A stretch of DNA of 35,174 nt from an uncultured Pseudomonadota bacterium. Lineage in GTDB: Bacteria; Myxococcota_A; UBA796; SXON01. The stretch is taken from NCBI GenBank assembly GCA_903844155.1, contig CAIMSU010000086.1, forward strand, positions 1 through 35,174, read 5' to 3'. The translations under genes and the position numbers were made by a program. The stretch's first letter is position 1; the number at the start of each line of letters is the position of its first letter. Below the pieces are notes generated by a model, which searched no databases, had not been told where the DNA came from, and saw only the letters and a program-made list of their open reading frames with translations. Below are positions 1 to 7,039 of this stretch, piece by piece.

Positions 1-250
1 AAACTGGAGGTGATGCTAAGCGCGAGATCGCGTTCCAATCGAGGCGCTACCTCCCCTTTTTCAGGGGCGCTGAAGGCGCCCCTGCGGCCGCCCTGCGGGA
101 CGGCCTACCCCTCGCTGACCATCCACCTGAATTCCCAGCCATCGAGCGGCGCTCCTTGGCGGAGCCACGTTTCATGGCCCTGGGACGGGCGCACCGCCCG
201 GTGGTGAACTATCCCGGCGGCCAGCGCCCGCTGGCGTGCGAGAGGGCTCC
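1..250. other. Non-coding left edge of the window
   Basis: About 250 bases without a gene I can support. The GNAT gene on the minus strand stops at 251, so this is its downstream flank. The only clear structure is the double hairpin listed separately at 50-110. One minus-strand frame stays open down to a TAG at 105-107, but it has no convincing start and no family resemblance. I see no tRNA-like fold or promoter here. Confidence 0.5.
50..110. repeat. T-tract plus double hairpin, relative of the 13.54-kb element
   Basis: A run of five T (57-61) is followed by a perfect 9-bp inverted repeat, CAGGGGCGC (62-70) and GCGCCCCTG (76-84), with a 5-nt loop. A second stem follows at once: GGCCGCCC (86-93) pairs with GGG-A-CGGCC (97-105) around one bulged A, and TACCCC comes next. 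The same order (T-tract, hairpin with AGGGG..CGC, GC-rich second hairpin, TACCCC) recurs at 13535-13595. The T-tract precedes the stem on the plus strand and becomes an A-tract after it on the minus strand, so it does not fit an intrinsic terminator on either strand. It is probably an interspersed intergenic repeat. Confidence 0.55.
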
Positions 251-940
251 CTACACCGACGGATGCCGACTCACCGGCTCAAGGCGCGGATGTCCGGGGA
301 GATCAAGGACATAGGTCACCATGTCCTTGCCGTAGAACCGGAATCGACCCGCCTCGCCGAAGCCCCAGCTTTGGAGTTGCCGGTTCGCGCCCTCGTTCTC
401 GACCTCGGTGGTGATCTTCACCTTGCGATGCCCGCGGGCGAGCAGCTCGTCGAACAGCACCTTGTTGATGTGCCCGCTCACCCGCTTGCCGCGCAGGTTC
501 GGGACGAACGAACAGAACAGGCTCTCCCCGGGGACGTCCGAGGCGCCCGACGCATCGCTGTACCGCGCCGTCCGGAGCAGCCGCGGCAGCAGGGCCGGCC
601 TGCGCAGGACGCCGACGATCGCGGGGGGCACCACGAACTGCTTCCGGCGCGCCCAGACGTCGGCAAAGAGCGCGCGCGTGTCGAGGGATCCGGCGATGAA
701 GCCGCGTACTTCGGGCTCCCCCCGGTCATCGTCCTCCACGTACACGAACGCGATGAAGGTCGGGCAGTCGATCATCGCCCGGTACAGCGCGGCCAGGAAG
801 GGGTGGCCGAGCTGCGCCCACAGGCTTTTCCCCATCGCCGCCCGGTGCAATTCGGCGACGCGGTCGGCATCGCGGTACTGCATCGGCCGGATGCGCGCGA
901 TGACGTCGGCGTCGACGGGAAAAGGGGAGAGGGGAGGCAC
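251..940 (-). CDS. GNAT-family N-acetyltransferase
   Basis: A 229-residue protein with the layout of a GCN5-related N-acetyltransferase, which transfers an acyl group from acyl-CoA to an amine; the substrate is unknown. The N-terminus (IRPMQYRDADRVAELH, residues 17-32) matches the first strand and helix of the fold. The C-terminal part has KITTEVENEGANRQLQSWGF (174-193), the usual Asn-rich helix and following strand of the acceptor side. The middle (residues 90-150) is less typical and includes a basic stretch. The start used is GTG at 940; an ATG at 883 (Met20) is the alternative and would remove only the weakly conserved N-terminus. It lies 32 bp downstream of the lipoprotein gene on the same strand, so the two are probably co-transcribed. 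Confidence 0.75.
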   Translation of the reverse strand: MPPLSPFPVDADVIARIRPMQYRDADRVAELHRAAMGKSLWAQLGHPFLAALYRAMIDCPTFIAFVYVEDDDRGEPEVRGFIAGSLDTRALFADVWARRKQFVVPPAIVGVLRRPALLPRLLRTARYSDASGASDVPGESLFCSFVPNLRGKRVSGHINKVLFDELLARGHRKVKITTEVENEGANRQLQSWGFGEAGRFRFYGKDMVTYVLDLPGHPRLEPVSRHPSV

Positions 941-972
941 GCGGGCGCTTACCCCGTCTGGCGGCAGGCTGG

Positions 973-1734
973 CTACCCGTCCGGCGTCAGCGTCATCGAG
1001 CCGAGCCCGGCGGTGATGCCCGACGGCGAGACGGTCCCGGTGTCCGTGCCCGAGCTGCCACCGCTGTCCTCGACCGGGCCGGCCGCGGTGCTGGACGCCT
1101 GCCAGGTCGCCGAGATCATCAGGCTCGATGGATCGCCCGAGCCGTCCAGAGCCAACGTATTCGAGGCCCAGTCCGCCGGGTTCCAGTCGGCAGGCGAGGT
1201 CGTACCGGCGACCTGTGCGAGCGGGATCGAAACGTGGAAGCTCGCTGCGTCGACTGCGCTGGCGACGAGGGTGGTCTCACCCGCCTCGGCCAGCAGACCA
1301 TCGTCCGTGTTCACCGTGTACGCGACGATGATCTCGTAACGAGGAGGGCAATCGGCGCTGCCGGCGCCGCTCCCCATCGTCCCCGAATCGCCGCCCCCGC
1401 TCATCGCGTAGGTGGCGGCCGAAATCGCGCCGTCCGTCCACGTCAGGCTGGCGCTCGCAGCCGTGCTCCCGCCCGAGTAGACCGCCCACGTGCCACCCCA
1501 GCCGTGCGCGAAGTTGGTGATGACGTCCTGGGGCGCATAGTCGAAGCCGTCGGCGGCCACGGAAGCGTCGGTGATCGTCGTTCGACCGGTCTCGGCGCAG
1601 TAGTCGGCCCCGTTCCCGCCAAGGGCAGAATCGTTGCCTGGAGCGTCCTTGGGGGCGAGGACGCAGGCGGGCAGGAGCAGCAGGGCGAGCAGTCCGGAGC
1701 TGTGGACCTGGGAGGGGCGGAACAGAATGGACAT
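973..1734 (-). CDS. Secreted lipoprotein of unknown function
   Basis: A 253-residue predicted lipoprotein. The N-terminus has a hydrophobic stretch ending in the lipobox LLPAC, with the acylated Cys at residue 24; this decided the ATG at 1734 over longer in-frame extensions that lack a signal sequence. The mature part is rich in Gly, Ser, Ala and Asp, contains three further cysteines at most, and looks like an extracellular beta-rich domain (residues 50-215) followed by a low-complexity Gly/Ser/Asp/Thr tail. I recognise no family. It lies back to back with the dehydrogenase-like gene (92-bp divergent spacer) and is followed by the GNAT gene. A TACACT hexamer lies about 20 bp upstream of the ATG, but there is no good -35 partner. 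Confidence 0.7.
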   Translation of the reverse strand: MSILFRPSQVHSSGLLALLLLPACVLAPKDAPGNDSALGGNGADYCAETGRTTITDASVAADGFDYAPQDVITNFAHGWGGTWAVYSGGSTAASASLTWTDGAISAATYAMSGGGDSGTMGSGAGSADCPPRYEIIVAYTVNTDDGLLAEAGETTLVASAVDAASFHVSIPLAQVAGTTSPADWNPADWASNTLALDGSGDPSSLMISATWQASSTAAGPVEDSGGSSGTDTGTVSPSGITAGLGSMTLTPDG

Positions 1735-1826
1735 GGCAGACTCGGGATGCCTACAGTGTAGCTCCGGAACTGCGCGGCTGCGCCCGCCGTGCGCCGGATG
1801 TCGGCCGACGCGGTAGATGCGAGCGC

Positions 1827-3062
1827 ATGGCCCCCTCCCTCCTCCCCCAGTCGCCGAAGGAGCGGATCCGCGCCGGGGTGCTCGCGGTGGCGCTCGTCGG
1901 AACGGTCGTGGTGGCGTGGACCCGGGTGCACCCGGGGCTCGCAATCGTCCCGGATGCCCCGGTCGCGATGGCGTTTGGCCTGCAAAAGGTGGGGGCGGCC
2001 GTTCAGCCGACGGCGATGGTTGTCTCGCCGGGGGGTGAGCTTTTTGTCGCGCAGCAGGGGGGTGACATCGTCGCCATCGACCTCAGGACGGGCGTGGGTC
2101 GGACGGTGGTGACGCTACCAGGCGTGGTTTCGGGCGGTGAGACAGGGCTCCTCGGCCTCGCGCTGGCGCCGGACTGGCCGCACGACGCGCGTGCGTTCGT
2201 GAACTATACTGTTCATTCGCCCGATCTTCCCGGCGAGAAGTCCGCCGACGGCCTCCACACGCTCATCGCCCGCCTGACCCTTCCAGCGACCGGGCCGGCA
2301 GATCCCGCGTCCGTCGCACCCGTGCTGACCTTTGCGCAGCCCTACGCCAACCACAACTCCGGCGCGCTCGCGTTCGGTCCCGACGGCATGCTCTACGCCG
2401 GCGTCGGCGACGGCGGCTCGGGCGGCGACCCCCAGGGCCACGGCCAGAACACCGCCGATCTGCTTGGCAGCATCCTGCGCCTCGACGTCCTCCACCCCAA
2501 CGCCACCGCCGGCTACGCCATCCCGGCAGACAACCCCTACGTCGCCCGCCCCGGCTTCCTCCCCGAAATATGGGCGTACGGCGTACGGAATCCATGGGGC
2601 ATGCATTTTGACCGCGGGGGCGAGCAGCGCCTGTATTTCGCGGATGTCGGCCAGGATCGCTACGAGGAGGTCGACGTTGGCGTGGCAGGCGGAAACTACG
2701 GTTGGAACACGCTTGAGGGGACGCACGGCTACCCCACCGGCGAGCCCGGACCCGGCACGACCGTCCCGCCGCTCGCGGAGTACCCGCATCCTGTCGGCGT
2801 CGCCGTCACTGGCGGCGTGGTCGTTCGGGACCCGGCTCTGCCCACTCTGGTGGGGACGTACCTGTGCGCGGACTTCGGCACCGGGCTGTTCTTCGGCGTG
2901 CGCGACGGTGCGATCACGCGCCTCGCCACAACCACCCTGCACCCGTCGACGTTCGCGGACGGTCCCGACGGCGCTGTGTACGTCGCCGACTATGCCGGCG
3001 CGATCTACCGGCTCATCGCCCCCGTGCCGGGCGCTCCGGTGCCGGATACCCGCGCCCCATGA
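1827..3062 (+). CDS. PQQ-dependent glucose/sorbosone dehydrogenase-like beta-propeller protein
   Basis: A 411-residue protein of the glucose/sorbosone dehydrogenase (GSDH/Hedgehog-interacting-protein-like) six-bladed beta-propeller family. Known members oxidise sugars with PQQ, outside the cytoplasm. Residues 15-31 form a signal peptide or signal anchor. Family hallmarks are PTAMVVSPGGELFVA (61-75), YANHNSGALAFGPDGMLY (173-190) with the catalytic-type His176, GDGGSGGDPQGHGQN (194-208), the conserved IWAYGVRNPWG (248-258) with Arg254, and FADVGQDRYEEVD (271-283). The length fits a single-domain enzyme. The stop overlaps the next start as ATGA (3059-3062). Substrate cannot be read from sequence, and an inactive propeller is possible. 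Confidence 0.85.
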   Translation: MAPSLLPQSPKERIRAGVLAVALVGTVVVAWTRVHPGLAIVPDAPVAMAFGLQKVGAAVQPTAMVVSPGGELFVAQQGGDIVAIDLRTGVGRTVVTLPGVVSGGETGLLGLALAPDWPHDARAFVNYTVHSPDLPGEKSADGLHTLIARLTLPATGPADPASVAPVLTFAQPYANHNSGALAFGPDGMLYAGVGDGGSGGDPQGHGQNTADLLGSILRLDVLHPNATAGYAIPADNPYVARPGFLPEIWAYGVRNPWGMHFDRGGEQRLYFADVGQDRYEEVDVGVAGGNYGWNTLEGTHGYPTGEPGPGTTVPPLAEYPHPVGVAVTGGVVVRDPALPTLVGTYLCADFGTGLFFGVRDGAITRLATTTLHPSTFADGPDGAVYVADYAGAIYRLIAPVPGAPVPDTRAP

Positions 3063-3613
3063 ACCCCAAGGCCCGCTCGGTCACCGCCGAAGGCCAGCCC
3101 GACGGCTGGATCGCCCCCACCAGCTACCGCGCCCAGGTGGCGCCGGATGGCACCACGCGGCTGGTCGTCGCCGTGCCCGCGGAGGCCGTTGCGGGCGTGC
3201 ACACGGGCCTGATCGCGGTGCTCGGGGCCCGGGTTGACGTCCGCTATGTGCAGCTCACTGACCGGGCCGTGGGCCAGCTCCCCAAACCGGTGAGCTGGGT
3301 TGCCATGGATCTGCCGACGGAGGATGTCCTCGTCGCCCTGCACGCCGCCGCCGCGCTGATCTGGGAGGATGGACGCCACCAGCTCTGGATTCGCGGTCGT
3401 CGGGAGGACTCGGTCGTCCTCGATGAGCTCGGGATGCTCTACACCTACCCGGACGACCCGGCGTTTCGGGACCTGCTCGCCGTGAGCGGCATTCCGCTCT
3501 CGCCCCAGCTCGGCCTGGACGGTCGCGATTATGTGAGGGTAGAGCTGCTCAAAGACGCAGATGCGCTGGAGAGTACGTTCATCGAGACGTTGCGGATGCG
3601 CCGGGTCGGCTGA
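3059..3613 (+). CDS. Hypothetical protein coupled to the dehydrogenase
   Basis: A 184-residue protein I do not recognise. The ATG at 3059 overlaps the previous stop by 4 bp (ATGA), which implies translational coupling and a shared transcript. It has no signal peptide, membrane segment or obvious catalytic motif. The composition is that of a soluble alpha/beta protein, with a C-terminal half rich in Asp, Glu, Arg and Leu (DELGMLYTYPDDPAF at about 123-137). It ends 5 bp before the convergent stop of the large lipoprotein at 3619, so no room is left for a conventional terminator between them. Confidence 0.7.
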   Translation: MNPKARSVTAEGQPDGWIAPTSYRAQVAPDGTTRLVVAVPAEAVAGVHTGLIAVLGARVDVRYVQLTDRAVGQLPKPVSWVAMDLPTEDVLVALHAAAALIWEDGRHQLWIRGRREDSVVLDELGMLYTYPDDPAFRDLLAVSGIPLSPQLGLDGRDYVRVELLKDADALESTFIETLRMRRVG

Positions 3614-3618
3614 CCGCG

Positions 3619-5577
3619 CTAGCGGACCGCTCGAACCGCCCACCACCCGTCCGCGCCCGAGACTGTCGCCACGACCCAGGGCGCGCTGTCGGGGATGTCG
3701 ACGCGCACGGTGCCGCCGCCAAACGGCTCGCCGAGCGGGTCGAGGTTGAAGGTCGCGGTTCCGTCGGGCGAGTAGAGCGTGATGGTGTCGATGGTCGCGC
3801 GCAGGGGCGCGTCCACCTGCAGGTCGTACACCCGGTGCGTCCCCACGTGAAACCCGCCGAGGACCTCGATCCGCGGCCCGGTCCCGGCCGTCGTCTCGCC
3901 GGCGTAGAGCCCGGCTTCCACGCCCGGGACGTTGTCGTCGCCCGTCGGCAGCTCGATCCACGTGCGCGGGCCGACGGGCGCGACGTTCACGTAGTCGCCG
4001 AGGAGTTCAAGGTAGACGTCGAGGTCGTCGAGCGAGTCCAACCAAAGGCCGTTGGGCTCGTCCTGCCAGGCGTAGCCGGGGGCCTCGGCGAGCGCGGTCT
4101 CGGCCCACGTTCGGTCGACGATCGTGCGCCGGTCGGTGCTGTTGTCGTGCGCGACAGCGAGGAGCGCGAGGGCGGACAGGCCGTGGGGCGGTGCGCCGTG
4201 GCCGGGCTTCTTGGCGGCCGGGTCCCAGGGCCAGGAGAGCACGCTCCCCCCGTCGGAGACGCCGTCAGCGGCAACGGCATGGCTCTGGACGGCGGCGACG
4301 GCGAGGGGCGGCGAGGGGAGGGAGGCGACGTCGGTGGGGTCGACGGCAGCGGTGGGGACCTCGTCGTCCGCGTAGATGACGGTGTAGCCGACGCCGTCGC
4401 CGGTGGCGTCGTGGACGGCGGCGGCGCTGGACCAGGGGGCGTCGGGGTCGGGGTAGACGTTGCGGCGCAGGTCGGCGAGGATGGCGCCGTCGGTGTCCAT
4501 CTCGCGGGTGAGGGTTGCGGTCGCGGTGCCGGTCGGCTCATAGTCGAGGGTGACAGCGGCGAAAGCAGGCCCGGCCGAGACGGTCCCGGTCATGGGCCCG
4601 AGGCCGAGGGGCAGGGACCCGCCGCCCGGTGGGAGCACCGAACGGACGCCACTCCCGTCGACGAACGTGGCGGTGACATCGTTCCCGGACTCATCGCGGG
4701 CCCACAGGGCTTCCGCACCGCAAGCGATCGGGCGGATCGGCGATTCCAGGAGCAGCGGCGCGTCCAACGCCGGACCTGGGCGGTGCGCCATGTAGGCACA
4801 GCCCGTTCGCTCGCCGCGCAGATCCGCCGGCGAAGGCACCCACTCGTCGTACGTGCCGTTGGCGACGGGCAGCCGCGTCACAACCGCGCCGTTCACCTGC
4901 ACGGCGACGTCGTCGGCGTCAGCGCGGCCCCGCGCCTCAATCGTCGAGCCGTAGTTCGTGGCGGTCCACCAGTACCGGAACGGCGTCACCCAGGAGACCG
5001 CGGCGGTCGTGATGACGTGGCCGTCGTCGGGCACGCTCCCGTCCGTGCCGAAAAAGCCGTCGCCCTGCCAGGTCGTGCCGGTGCGCGCAACGCCATCAAG
5101 CGGCGTGACCGTCGCCGTGGCGCTGCTGCCGTCGTTCATGGTGACGCGCACGGTGTCTTCGTCCACCGCGAGGTGCCAGGTCATCCCGGGGAGGACGAGA
5201 CGGCCTTCGTCGCTGTCGGACTCGGCGTACATCGCGGTGCGATCGCCGTCGACGCGGACCTCGCCGAGCGCGTCCGGCGTCGTGCCCCCGTCCCCGGTTC
5301 GGGCGACGGCGTCAACGAGCGTTCCGCCGGCCTCGTCGAGGCCGTAGAGCGCGCTGTAGACGCCGCGAAATCCAAAGCGGACGTGCGCGTTCTCGAGCAT
5401 GTAGTCGCCGACCCGCGCGTCGCCGTCGCTGATCAGCTCATCGTTGCAGGCGAGCTGATAGGCCCGCACCTCGCCGACCGCAGGCACCGACGTGTCGCAG
5501 GCCGGCGGGAGAAAGGTCGGCGAGCCGCAGGCGTGGAGGGGAGCAAGCAACAGCAGGCTGAGGCCGCCGAGTCGCAC
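3619..5577 (-). CDS. Large lipoprotein, possibly a degenerate CehA/PHP-type protein
   Basis: A 652-residue lipoprotein. I chose GTG at 5577 because it places a short signal peptide (GLSLLLLAPLHAC, Cys17) at the N-terminus; an ATG at 5667 would add 30 residues overlapping the upstream gene. The start of the mature part has GDYMLEN (58-64) and GGTLVDA (84-90), which resemble the leading beta-domain of secreted myxobacterial CehA/McbA-type metallohydrolases. Near the C-terminus, PRTWIELPTGDD (537-548) and AGETTAGTGPRIEV (559-572) resemble the end of their PHP domain. The metal-binding HxH and SDxH motifs expected between them are not seen, so it is more likely a non-enzymatic relative. It is the last gene of the long operon. 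The family link is an inference from motif spacing only. Confidence 0.65.
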   Translation of the reverse strand: MRLGGLSLLLLAPLHACGSPTFLPPACDTSVPAVGEVRAYQLACNDELISDGDARVGDYMLENAHVRFGFRGVYSALYGLDEAGGTLVDAVARTGDGGTTPDALGEVRVDGDRTAMYAESDSDEGRLVLPGMTWHLAVDEDTVRVTMNDGSSATATVTPLDGVARTGTTWQGDGFFGTDGSVPDDGHVITTAAVSWVTPFRYWWTATNYGSTIEARGRADADDVAVQVNGAVVTRLPVANGTYDEWVPSPADLRGERTGCAYMAHRPGPALDAPLLLESPIRPIACGAEALWARDESGNDVTATFVDGSGVRSVLPPGGGSLPLGLGPMTGTVSAGPAFAAVTLDYEPTGTATATLTREMDTDGAILADLRRNVYPDPDAPWSSAAAVHDATGDGVGYTVIYADDEVPTAAVDPTDVASLPSPPLAVAAVQSHAVAADGVSDGGSVLSWPWDPAAKKPGHGAPPHGLSALALLAVAHDNSTDRRTIVDRTWAETALAEAPGYAWQDEPNGLWLDSLDDLDVYLELLGDYVNVAPVGPRTWIELPTGDDNVPGVEAGLYAGETTAGTGPRIEVLGGFHVGTHRVYDLQVDAPLRATIDTITLYSPDGTATFNLDPLGEPFGGGTVRVDIPDSAPWVVATVSGADGWWAVRAVR

Positions 5578-5585
5578 CTTGAAGC

Positions 5586-6104
5586 TTAGGGGAGCAGCGG
5601 GGGATGCCAGCGGTGGGTGTGGCGCGCGGCCGGTGGAGGGGCGCCGCTGTCGGAGGGCGCACCGCAAACGGTCTGGCAGGCCTGGGGCGGCTTGGGGTCA
5701 TAGGTCGTGCAGTCCGCCGCCATCGTCATCTCCGCGCGAATGCAGGCCTTGGCGGAGTACTGGTCGTAGTTGTCGCAGGGGGTCGCGTCCAGGTGGGCGG
5801 TCACGTCCGCCACGCACGATGCCACATCGGTGTAGCCGTTGGTCGCGAGGACGCCGCAGGTGTCCCAGAGCTGGCAGAGCGCCCGCGCCTGGGCGGCCTC
5901 GTAGTCCGCGTAGGTGGCCAGCTGCGAGTCCGTGTCGGTGTCGCCGCCGGTGTCCGTGTCGTTGCTGCTCGAGTCGCCCGACCCGTGGGACGAGTCCTTC
6001 GTAGTGCTGGTGTCCTTTCCGGTGCAGCCAACGAGGGCGCCGACGACCGCAAAGGGGAGGATGAACGAAGAGAAATTCCAGAACGAATGGCCGCTGTTGC
6101 GCAT
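5586..6104 (-). CDS. Small Cys-rich lipoprotein
   Basis: A 172-residue lipoprotein. The ATG at 6104 gives a signal sequence ending VVGALVGC, with the lipidated Cys at about residue 27. It is followed by a Ser/Thr/Asp linker (residues 30-62, many DTD and DSS repeats) typical of myxobacterial surface lipoproteins. The folded part (about 63-150) has regularly spaced cysteines (ALCQLWDTC, ASCVADV, TPCDNYD, KACIRAE, ADCTTYD, QACQTVC) that suggest a disulfide-stabilised small domain. The tail after the last Cys is Pro/His-rich and looks unlike the rest, so the true C-terminus may be uncertain. It sits 23 bp after murB and 8 bp before the large lipoprotein, within one operon. Confidence 0.7.
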   Translation of the reverse strand: MRNSGHSFWNFSSFILPFAVVGALVGCTGKDTSTTKDSSHGSGDSSSNDTDTGGDTDTDSQLATYADYEAAQARALCQLWDTCGVLATNGYTDVASCVADVTAHLDATPCDNYDQYSAKACIRAEMTMAADCTTYDPKPPQACQTVCGAPSDSGAPPPAARHTHRWHPPLLP

Positions 6105-6127
6105 GGGGTCTCCGAGTCGGCCGCGGT

Positions 6128-7030
6128 TTACCCCGGATCTCCCCCGAGTGGCCACAGTTTTTTGTCCCAATCGCCGACGACGCGAACCTCGGGGGTGAGC
6201 CGGACCCCAGTTGCATCCCGGACCGTGGACCACGCCTTGTGGATGCACGTCATCACGTCGGTCGCGCTCGCACCCCCGCAATTCACGATGAAGTTGGCGT
6301 GTTTTTCGCTGATCTGTGCACCGCCGCAGCGCCACCCCTTCAGCCCCACCGAGTCGATGAGCTGCCCGGCCGCCCGTGGCTTGCCCGCGGCGTCGGGCGG
6401 TGGATTGCGGAAGACCGAGCCGCAGCTTGGCAGCGCGAGCGGCTGGGTTGCCTTGCGACGTTCGAGGTGGGCCTGGGCGCGGACCACCTCGTCAGCGGCG
6501 CCTACACGGGAGAGGCCCAGGACCGCGGTGGTCACGATGAACCCGTCCGGGAGCCCGCCCTCGCGGTACGCCATCGGCAAGTCGGCCCTTTGGACGGTCA
6601 CAGCGTCGCCGCTGGCGTCGGTCCCCTCGACCCTGAGCACCACGTCCCCGATCTCGCCGAGCGCGGTGCCCGCGTTCATCGCGACGGCACCGCCCATCGT
6701 ACCGGGCACGCCAACCAGCGGCGCCAGACCCGCCAACTTCCCGAGGTAGCGGTTGAGGAGGACGGCGTTGAGCAGGCCGGCGCCGACCCGCAGCTCGACG
6801 GAATCCCCCGCCTCGTCGACGACATCCACCGCTCGCAGCGCGCCGGCCAGGCGAACCGTGGTGCCCGCGAGTCCGTCGTCTGAAACCAGCAGGTTCGACC
6901 CGTTGCCGATGACGAAGACGCTGCCTTCGCCGCGGATCAACGCCCTCAGCCGGGCCGCATCCTCCACCACCTCGAACCGCTGGCACGGCCCGCCGACCTT
7001 CCAGTACCCGAGCTCCGCGAACGTCGGCAT
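6128..7030 (-). CDS. murB: UDP-N-acetylenolpyruvoylglucosamine reductase
   Basis: MurB is the FAD enzyme that reduces UDP-GlcNAc-enolpyruvate with NADPH to UDP-MurNAc, in the cytoplasm, as the second committed step of peptidoglycan precursor synthesis. The 300 residues cover the full family length. The FAD-binding segment has VIGNGSNLLVSDDG (40-53) and GVPGTMGGAVAMNAG (107-121). The active site shows AYREG (Arg156), the type II motif SCGSVFRNPP (202-211) with the proton-donor Ser205, and TPEVRVVG (279-286) with Glu281. The segment AGQLIDSVGLKGWRCGGA (221-238) is also canonical. The gene lies outside any division/cell-wall cluster: it follows the A2M genes with a 9-bp gap and precedes two lipoprotein genes. 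Confidence 0.97.
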   Translation of the reverse strand: MPTFAELGYWKVGGPCQRFEVVEDAARLRALIRGEGSVFVIGNGSNLLVSDDGLAGTTVRLAGALRAVDVVDEAGDSVELRVGAGLLNAVLLNRYLGKLAGLAPLVGVPGTMGGAVAMNAGTALGEIGDVVLRVEGTDASGDAVTVQRADLPMAYREGGLPDGFIVTTAVLGLSRVGAADEVVRAQAHLERRKATQPLALPSCGSVFRNPPPDAAGKPRAAGQLIDSVGLKGWRCGGAQISEKHANFIVNCGGASATDVMTCIHKAWSTVRDATGVRLTPEVRVVGDWDKKLWPLGGDPG

Positions 7031-7039
7031 CGAGCCCGG

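Noticed and set aside
120-133. CATCCACCTGAA shared between the left edge (120-131) and the right-edge spacer (35107-35118)
   Set aside because: A 12-base exact match is expected by chance several times in 35 kb, and the flanks do not align.
105-250. A minus-strand frame ending at TAG 105-107 that could be the C-terminus of another protein
   Set aside because: It runs open into the end of the GNAT gene, has no plausible start or ribosome-binding site, and matches no family I know.
3835-5589. A plus-strand open frame of 584 codons opposite the large lipoprotein
   Set aside because: The translation is Val/Gly/Arg/Asp-rich with no family pattern, while the minus strand encodes a lipoprotein with a signal peptide and family-like motifs.
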